From CAYMOV01 sp964392085 (GTDB lineage: Bacteria > Oederibacteriota > Muellerivitia > Muellerivitales > Muellerivitaceae), in NCBI GenBank assembly GCA_964392085.1, contig CAYMOV010000070.1, forward strand, positions 1 through 13,224: a stretch of 13,224 nt of DNA, in the 5' to 3' direction. The translations under genes were made by a program, and so were the position numbers. How positions within the stretch are numbered: the first letter of the stretch is position 1; every line of letters begins with the position of its first letter. Shown here one piece after another: positions 9,408 to 13,224 of this stretch. Below the pieces are notes generated by a model that was not told the DNA's origin, searched no databases, and worked only from the letters and a program-made list of their open reading frames with translations.

Positions 9408-9980
9408 ATGGGCAAGGGCAGGTTGGAAGCCTTCAGCGACGGCGTGTACGCCATCCTCATCACCATCATGGTTCTGGAACTGCGCGCGCCCCGGGGGACC
9501 GGCTGGTCCGACCTCGCGCCCCTGCTCCCGGTGTTTTGCAGTTACGTCCTCAGTTTCATCTTCCTCGGCATCTACTGGAGCAACCACCACCACCTCTTCC
9601 AGGCGGTCCAAAAGGTGAACGGCGCGGCGCTCTGGGCCAACCTGCTCCTGCTCTTCTGGCTTTCCCTCATCCCATTCACCACCGCCTGGATGGGTTCCAA
9701 CCACTTCGCGGGTCCGCCGGTCTCCCTCTATGGCGCCGTACTCCTCGGGGCGGCGGTCTCCTATTACGTCCTGGTGCGGGTCCTCCTGGCCCATCACGGC
9801 AAGGGCTCGACCCTCGCCAAGGCCATCGGGAGCGACTTCAAGGGGAAGGTCTCGGTGGTGATCTACGCCCTGGCGATCGTCGGCGCCTTCTTCGTCGCCT
9901 GGTTCGCCATGGCCCTTTATATCCTCGTGGCGGTCCTGTGGCTGGTCCCCGACCGCCGTATCGAGAAGGTCCTGGCTTGA
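9408..9980 (+). CDS. TMEM175-family (DUF1211) potassium channel subunit
   Basis: A 190-residue integral membrane protein. The start carries the family signature RxxxFSD (R5, F9-S10-D11) at the head of the first helix, followed by GVYAILITIMVLEL. A second diagnostic block is IYWSNHHHLFQAVQKVNG (about 57-74), then an LWANLLLLFWLSLIPF helix. Hydrophobic segments fall near 13-30, 37-60, 75-95, 102-125 and, as a closely spaced pair, 148-185. This fits the six-helix architecture and the roughly 190-220 residue length of prokaryotic members. Characterised bacterial TMEM175 proteins are K+-permeable leak-type channels in the inner membrane, using hydrophobic residues of helix 1 as filter instead of a classical K+ loop. 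The start is supported by GGAGG upstream. It is transcribed away from the glucan synthase gene and lies 161 bases before the galactanase. Ion selectivity here is inferred from the family. Confidence 0.88.
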   Translation: MGKGRLEAFSDGVYAILITIMVLELRAPRGTGWSDLAPLLPVFCSYVLSFIFLGIYWSNHHHLFQAVQKVNGAALWANLLLLFWLSLIPFTTAWMGSNHFAGPPVSLYGAVLLGAAVSYYVLVRVLLAHHGKGSTLAKAIGSDFKGKVSVVIYALAIVGAFFVAWFAMALYILVAVLWLVPDRRIEKVLA

Positions 9981-10032
9981 CCGACCTCCACAAGCCGGCG
10001 CAGGCCTTCCTTTAACCTGAAATCCAGCCGGT

Positions 10033-10061
10033 AAATCGACGACCCTGCCCAATCGATTTTT
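10033..10061 (+). terminator. Possible terminator after the channel gene
   Basis: AAATCGA (10033-10039) and TCGATTT (10053-10059) form a perfect 7-bp stem around a 13-base loop, with two further T bases after it. It begins 53 bases past the TGA of the channel gene. The AT-rich lower stem overlaps the T tract and makes a weak terminator. Immediately after it lies a run of six C and five G (10068-10078) that could also fold. Confidence 0.3.
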
Positions 10062-10130
10062 AGGGGGCCCCCCGGGGGTTTCTCCGGTAATCTTTGATCA
10101 CAAACCAATCCCGCACCTCGGCTGACACCG

Positions 10131-10136
10131 AAAAGG
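10131..10136 (+). promoter_or_regulatory. Ribosome binding site deciding the galactanase start
   Basis: AAAAGG with a 5-base spacer to the ATG at 10142. This favours 10142 over the in-frame TTG at 10094, which would put 16 polar residues in front of an otherwise well-formed signal peptide. Upstream, TAATCT at 10088-10093 resembles a -10 element but has no matching -35. Confidence 0.45.
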
Positions 10137-10141
10137 CATTC

Positions 10142-12886
10142 ATGTCGCTTCGCGCCAAATCCAAAACCCTTCCGTCGCTCCTCCCTATCCTTCTCGGGGT
10201 CGGGTTTCTCATGACCATCCAAATCCCTAGTTCGGTTCAAGCCGCCGCGGCCTTCGCCAAGGGCGCCGACATCGGTTGGCTGTCCCAGATGGAATCCCAG
10301 GGACGCCTGTTCTACGACGAGGCCGGCAACCAGAAAAATTGCCTCCAGATCCTGCAGGAGCATTGCATCAACACGATCCGGCTCCGGGTCTGGGTGAACC
10401 CCGCCGGCGGCTGGTGCGGCAAGACCGACGTCATCAATATGGCCGTCCGCGCGAAAAACATGGGTTTCCGCATCCTCATCGACTTCCATTACAGCGACTC
10501 CTGGGCCGATCCGGGCCAGCAGAACAAACCCGCCGCCTGGACGGGTTACAGCTTCGCCCAGTTGACCCAGGCGGTGTCGCTCCACACGGTGGACGTTTTG
10601 GGCGGTTTGTCCGCGGCGGGGGTGACGCCCGAGTGGGTGCAGGTGGGCAACGAGACCAATGACGGGATGCTGTGGGAGGACGGCCGCGCCTCGGCCAGCA
10701 TGGCGAATTTCGCGGCCCTGGTGGATAGTGGGTACGGGGCGGTCAAGTCCATCTTCCCCTCCGCCAAGGTCGTCGTGCACATCTCCAACGGCTACGACAA
10801 CGCCTTGTTCCGTTGGATCTTCGACGGGTTGAAGTCCAACGGGGCGCGGTGGGATGTCTGCGGCATGTCCCTGTACCCGGACCCCACCACTTGGACCACC
10901 CTCGATGCCCAATGCCTGGCCAACATGAACGACATGGTGTCCCGGTACAACAAGGACGTCATGGTCGTAGAGGTCGGGATGGATGTTTCCCAACCCCAGG
11001 CCTCCCATGACTTTTTGGCGGACATCCTGGCCAAGACCCAGTCGGTGTCCGGGGGACGCGGACTGGGGGTGGTCTGGTGGGAACCCGAGGCCTATAACTG
11101 GCAGGGATACACCAAGGTGGCCTTCGACAATACCGGCCGCCCCACGACCGTCCTGAGCGTTTTCGGGCTGGGCTGTTCGGCTCCCACCCCGGGCACCACG
11201 CCGACTTTCACCGGGACCTTCACCCGAACCAATACACCGACCAGCACCCGCACAAACACCCCGACCTTTACCGCCACCTTCACCCCCACCCGAACGGTTA
11301 CCCCAACCGCGACCAATACCCAAACGAGTACGAGGACACAGGCTTTTACAGCCACCTTCACTCCCACCTTCACCCTGACCCGCACGACAACGGGCACTCC
11401 AACCCCTACGGCGACCAGCACACCGACTTTCACCCCGACTTCCACCCCAACTTTTTCTTGGACCCCCACCGCGACCCGGTTTTGGACACCCACCTCGACC
11501 GCAACCCCCACCACATCCTCCACCGCCACTGCGACCCGGACATTCACCGCCACCCCAACCCTTTCTTGGACCCCCACCTCGACCGCGACCTCAACCACCA
11601 CCTCGACTTTCTCACCCACCCGCTCGTCTACGCCTACGCCTAGCGCGACAGCGCCCCCGGCCAACACTTCAACGCCCACTCCAACCGGGACGGCTTCGCC
11701 GAGTGCTACGCAGACCCTGACGGCGACCCGAACCTTCACCTCGACTTCGTCCCCGTCCTTCACAACGACCCGGACTTNNNNNNNNNNNNNNNNNNNNNNN
11801 NNNNNNNNNNNNNNNNNNNNNNNNNNNNNNNNNNNNNNNNNNNNNNNNNNNNNNNNNNNNNNNNNNNNNNNNNNNNNGACCCGGACTTCAACCCCCACAA
11901 CCTCAGCGACCTTCTCCCCCACCCCGACGTATTCGGCCACATGGACGGCCTCGCCGACACCAACCCTCTCGATGAGCCCAACAACGCCACCCACCCAAAC
12001 ATCAACATCCTCTCCCACCGGAACGTATACGTCTTTGCCTTCAAACACTTTTACGTCAACCCGGACCTCGACCCCCACTTGGACCTTCACGCTCAGTCCA
12101 ACGCCTACACCGACGACCACATTGACGGCTTCAGCCACACCCTCCCAAACCGCGACGAACACGTTGACCTCCACCTCAACGCCCTCCCACACCACCACTC
12201 CCAGCCCCACGGCGACCTCGACCCATTCAGCGACGCCGTCCTCCACACCCAGCTCCACCCCGACGGCCTCGGCGACGCCGTCTTACACACCCACGAAAAC
12301 CCCCGTATCCACAAACACCTGGACCAACACTCCCACTGCCACTTGGACAGACTCACCCACCGCCTCGGCGACTCCATCCAAAACCGCGACGGATACCCCC
12401 TCCCCTTCCCCGACGCCTACCAACACGTCCTCATCCACATCCACCCCGACTTACTCAAGTACCGCAACCCACTCTCTCACTTGGACGCCCACCCTCACCC
12501 CGATCCCCACGGCCTCCTTCACCCCCACTCCCGCCCGGACCCCTTCTTGGACTCCAACCGCGACCCTCACCGTCACGAGTACGGCTCCCTCACCCACCGC
12601 CACGCCCTCCAACCTTCAACCGCCGAGCCTCTATCCCAACCCATCCACCGGCGGTTTCCTGAGCGTCTTGCCGCCTTTCTTTACGGGCCTCACCGACATC
12701 CGGATCCAGGTCTTCACCCCGGCCTACCGGAAAGTGCTGGAGCGAACCTGGTCCACCCACCCCTACGGGCCCGTGACTTTGAACCTGACAGGCGTAAGCG
12801 GCCATCCCCTCTCCAACGGGCTTTATTACGTGGTCGTCACTGCGGGAACCGATCAGGTCCTTCTCAAGCTGCTGGTTTTGCGCTGA
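10142..12886 (+). CDS. Secreted GH53 endo-beta-1,4-galactanase with giant Thr-rich linker and C-terminal sorting-like domain
   Basis: Predicted to cut beta-1,4-galactan (arabinogalactan type I side chains of pectin) outside the cell. The product is 914 residues if the 100-N gap is taken at face value. Residues 1 to about 34 are a signal peptide: a basic start, then a hydrophobic core (LPSLLPILLGVGFLMTI) and cleavage near SSVQA-A. The GH53 barrel spans about 38-346: KGADIGWLSQME at its start, INTIRLRVWVNP, LIDFHYSDSWADPG, the acid/base in VQVGNETNDGMLW (E171), the nucleophile in VMVVEVG (E277) and a terminal VVWWEPEAY. Residues 347-823 alternate Thr with Pro, Ser, Ala, Phe or Trp. The final about 90 residues start PPSLYPNPSTGG, continue with LSNGLYYVVV and end KLLVLR, like type IX secretion sorting domains. 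The catalytic residues are intact. The exact substrate is inferred from the family. It probably stands alone rather than in an operon. Confidence 0.88.
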   Translation: MSLRAKSKTLPSLLPILLGVGFLMTIQIPSSVQAAAAFAKGADIGWLSQMESQGRLFYDEAGNQKNCLQILQEHCINTIRLRVWVNPAGGWCGKTDVINMAVRAKNMGFRILIDFHYSDSWADPGQQNKPAAWTGYSFAQLTQAVSLHTVDVLGGLSAAGVTPEWVQVGNETNDGMLWEDGRASASMANFAALVDSGYGAVKSIFPSAKVVVHISNGYDNALFRWIFDGLKSNGARWDVCGMSLYPDPTTWTTLDAQCLANMNDMVSRYNKDVMVVEVGMDVSQPQASHDFLADILAKTQSVSGGRGLGVVWWEPEAYNWQGYTKVAFDNTGRPTTVLSVFGLGCSAPTPGTTPTFTGTFTRTNTPTSTRTNTPTFTATFTPTRTVTPTATNTQTSTRTQAFTATFTPTFTLTRTTTGTPTPTATSTPTFTPTSTPTFSWTPTATRFWTPTSTATPTTSSTATATRTFTATPTLSWTPTSTATSTTTSTFSPTRSSTPTPSATAPPANTSTPTPTGTASPSATQTLTATRTFTSTSSPSFTTTRTXXXXXXXXXXXXXXXXXXXXXXXXXXXXXXXXXXTRTSTPTTSATFSPTPTYSATWTASPTPTLSMSPTTPPTQTSTSSPTGTYTSLPSNTFTSTRTSTPTWTFTLSPTPTPTTTLTASATPSQTATNTLTSTSTPSHTTTPSPTATSTHSATPSSTPSSTPTASATPSYTPTKTPVSTNTWTNTPTATWTDSPTASATPSKTATDTPSPSPTPTNTSSSTSTPTYSSTATHSLTWTPTLTPIPTASFTPTPARTPSWTPTATLTVTSTAPSPTATPSNLQPPSLYPNPSTGGFLSVLPPFFTGLTDIRIQVFTPAYRKVLERTWSTHPYGPVTLNLTGVSGHPLSNGLYYVVVTAGTDQVLLKLLVLR
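11454..11578 (+). repeat. 17-bp exact direct repeat inside the linker
   Basis: The 17 bases TTTCTTGGACCCCCACC occur at 11454-11470 and again at 11562-11578, 108 bp apart, so in frame and 36 codons apart. They encode (F/L)SWTPT. The similarity continues loosely on both sides (WTPTSTATPTTSS beside WTPTSTATSTTTS), which suggests that the linker grew by internal duplication followed by drift. Confidence 0.7.
11778..11877. other. Scaffold gap of exactly 100 N, flanked by the same 11 bases
   Basis: The run is exactly 100 N, a conventional placeholder for a gap of unknown size. The 11 bases GACCCGGACTT end the left contig (11767-11777) and begin the right one (11878-11888), in the same reading frame on both sides. 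Joining the contigs at that overlap would give a continuous Thr-rich frame. The true length of the linker is therefore unknown, and the missing sequence may be zero or negative. Confidence 0.9.
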
Positions 12887-12958
12887 GTCCACCCTCAGGA
12901 CCCGGTTGCCCTTCAGCCCCATTTAAAGCGCTCCAGACCCGTAACCTCCTAGTCCGCC

Positions 12959-12975
12959 AGGGGTAGGCCCCTTTT
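12959..12975 (+). terminator. Possible terminator after the galactanase gene
   Basis: AGGGG (12959-12963) and CCCCT (12968-12972) pair around a TAGG loop and are followed by TTT, then CATTT. It sits 72 bases past the TGA stop and before the next start. The stem is short, but GC content and T tract suit an intrinsic terminator. Confidence 0.35.
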
Positions 12976-12989
12976 CATTTGGGTTCGGT

Positions 12990-12995
12990 TAGAAT
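12990..12995 (+). promoter_or_regulatory. -10-like hexamer immediately upstream of the last gene
   Basis: TAGAAT ends six bases before the ATG at 13002, so transcription would start at or beside the A of the start codon. There is no convincing -35 and no Shine-Dalgarno, which is the pattern of a leaderless gene. Weak by sequence alone. Confidence 0.25.
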
Positions 12996-13001
12996 CCTTG
13001 C

Positions 13002-13224
13002 ATGAACCCCTGGCTCAAGATCCGCCTCGAAACCTTCCGGGACTCGCTTCCCCACCCGGTGCTCCTCGCCGCTTTAGGGTTCCTCCAAACAGCCAGGATC
13101 TATTGGGCTTACCGACCTCCCTCCTTATCCTCCATCCCCCTTACCGGATTCCTGCAAATCCCCTGGTTTCTTTGGGCCCTCGCCTGGACGCTTCTCCTTT
13201 GGGTCTCCACCCTCAACCACTCGG
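13002..13224 (+). CDS. N-terminal part of an unidentified polytopic membrane protein
   Basis: An ATG at 13002 opens a frame of 74 codons with no stop before the right edge. It begins MNPWLKIRLETFRDSLPH, then a hydrophobic segment around residues 19-35 (PVLLAALGFLQTARIYW), and after a Pro/Ser-rich loop a second one around 48-70, rich in Trp and Leu (FLQIPWFLWALAWTLLLWV). The amphipathic charged start followed by two helices suggests a multi-spanning inner membrane protein. I do not recognise a family and none can be assigned from this fragment. No Shine-Dalgarno is visible. It follows the galactanase in the same direction but is separated by 115 bases holding a terminator-like hairpin, so it is probably transcribed on its own. 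Confidence 0.5.
   Translation, partial: MNPWLKIRLETFRDSLPHPVLLAALGFLQTARIYWAYRPPSLSSIPLTGFLQIPWFLWALAWTLLLWVSTLNHS

Larger units (their letters stand above)
11180..12610 (+). repeat. Low-complexity Thr-x-Thr-x coding repeat (linker of the galactanase)
   Basis: About 1.4 kb in which nearly every second codon is threonine, encoding residues 347-823 of the galactanase, including 34 unread gap codons. Proline, serine and alanine fill most other positions, but Phe (TFT) and nine Trp residues recur. Threonine codons are mixed (ACC, ACG, ACA, ACT), so the repeat is conserved as protein and not as an exact DNA repeat. Because of the composition, other frames stay open for long distances: plus-strand 11941-12966, and a minus-strand Val/Glu-rich frame at 11092-12258. 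These are by-products, not genes. Such linkers in secreted enzymes are usually extended, protease-resistant and O-glycosylated; glycosylation here is inference. Confidence 0.9.

Noticed and set aside
10094..10141. Upstream TTG start for the galactanase
   Set aside because: It would put a polar 16-residue extension before the signal peptide. The ATG at 10142 has AAAAGG at a proper distance.
9917..11323. A 468-codon minus-strand frame opposite the galactanase
   Set aside because: Gly/Arg-rich antisense shadow. The plus strand has a signal peptide and both GH53 catalytic glutamates.
11092..12258. A 388-codon minus-strand frame with a striking Val-x-Val-x pattern
   Set aside because: It is the direct antisense reading of Thr codons (ACC/ACG/ACA/ACT read in reverse as GGT/CGT/TGT/AGT and, by frame, GTx), so the pattern follows from the linker and is not an independent protein.
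11180..12610. Whether the repeat block is a CRISPR array or a minisatellite
   Set aside because: There is no constant repeat with unique spacers. The periodicity is at the codon level with mixed synonymous codons inside an open reading frame.
11941..12966. A 341-codon plus-strand frame rich in His, Asp, Pro and Leu overlapping the linker and the C-terminal domain
   Set aside because: A frame-shifted reading of the same repeat. The galactanase frame continues on both sides of the gap with matching composition and ends in a recognisable domain.
1..13224. Search for a defence, toxin-antitoxin, phage or transposon module
   Set aside because: No recognisable nuclease, ATPase, reverse transcriptase, transposase, integrase or terminal repeats in any plausible coding frame. 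The window is taken up by the genes listed.

Overview
The window is a GC-rich piece of a draft bacterial scaffold; it contains one 100-base run of N. It suggests a diderm (Gram-negative-type) bacterium, for two reasons. It encodes a giant cyclic beta-1,2-glucan synthase, whose product is normally periplasmic. It also encodes a secreted polysaccharidase ending in a YPNP-type C-terminal domain that resembles type IX secretion sorting domains. Very long Thr-x-Thr-x linkers in front of such domains are something I associate, from memory only, with uncultivated candidate phyla such as FCPU426 and with the Fibrobacterota/Bacteroidota side of the tree. The taxonomic guess is weak.

Layout from left to right. 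At 1-92 (minus) is the N-terminal end of an unidentified small membrane protein that runs off the left edge. After a spacer with a probable intrinsic terminator comes a single 8.8-kb gene on the minus strand (329-9148). It encodes a 2,939-residue cyclic beta-1,2-glucan synthase with three enzymatic parts: a GT84 membrane glucosyltransferase, a glycoamylase-like cyclisation domain (GH189 type), and a GH94 phosphorylase-like C-terminus with two sandwich domains. Facing away from it across a 259-bp divergent intergenic region, which holds two perfect palindromes, is a TMEM175-type potassium channel gene (9408-9980, plus). Next on the plus strand (10142-12886) is a secreted GH53 endo-beta-1,4-galactanase with a linker of about 477 residues built on alternating threonines and a C-terminal sorting-like domain. 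The N-gap lies inside that linker, and its two edges carry the same 11 bases in the same frame, so it may be an assembly artefact. A partial membrane-protein gene starts at 13002 and runs off the right edge.

How the genes may work together: the glucan synthase and the channel could both serve osmotic or ionic balance (periplasmic glucans and K+ flux) and share a control region; this is inference from position and known roles. The galactanase is a separate outward-facing function, attack on galactan side chains of pectin, and nothing in the sequence ties it to the other two. I see no tRNA, rRNA, CRISPR array, transposase, integrase or recognisable defence system. The most unusual part is the galactanase linker.
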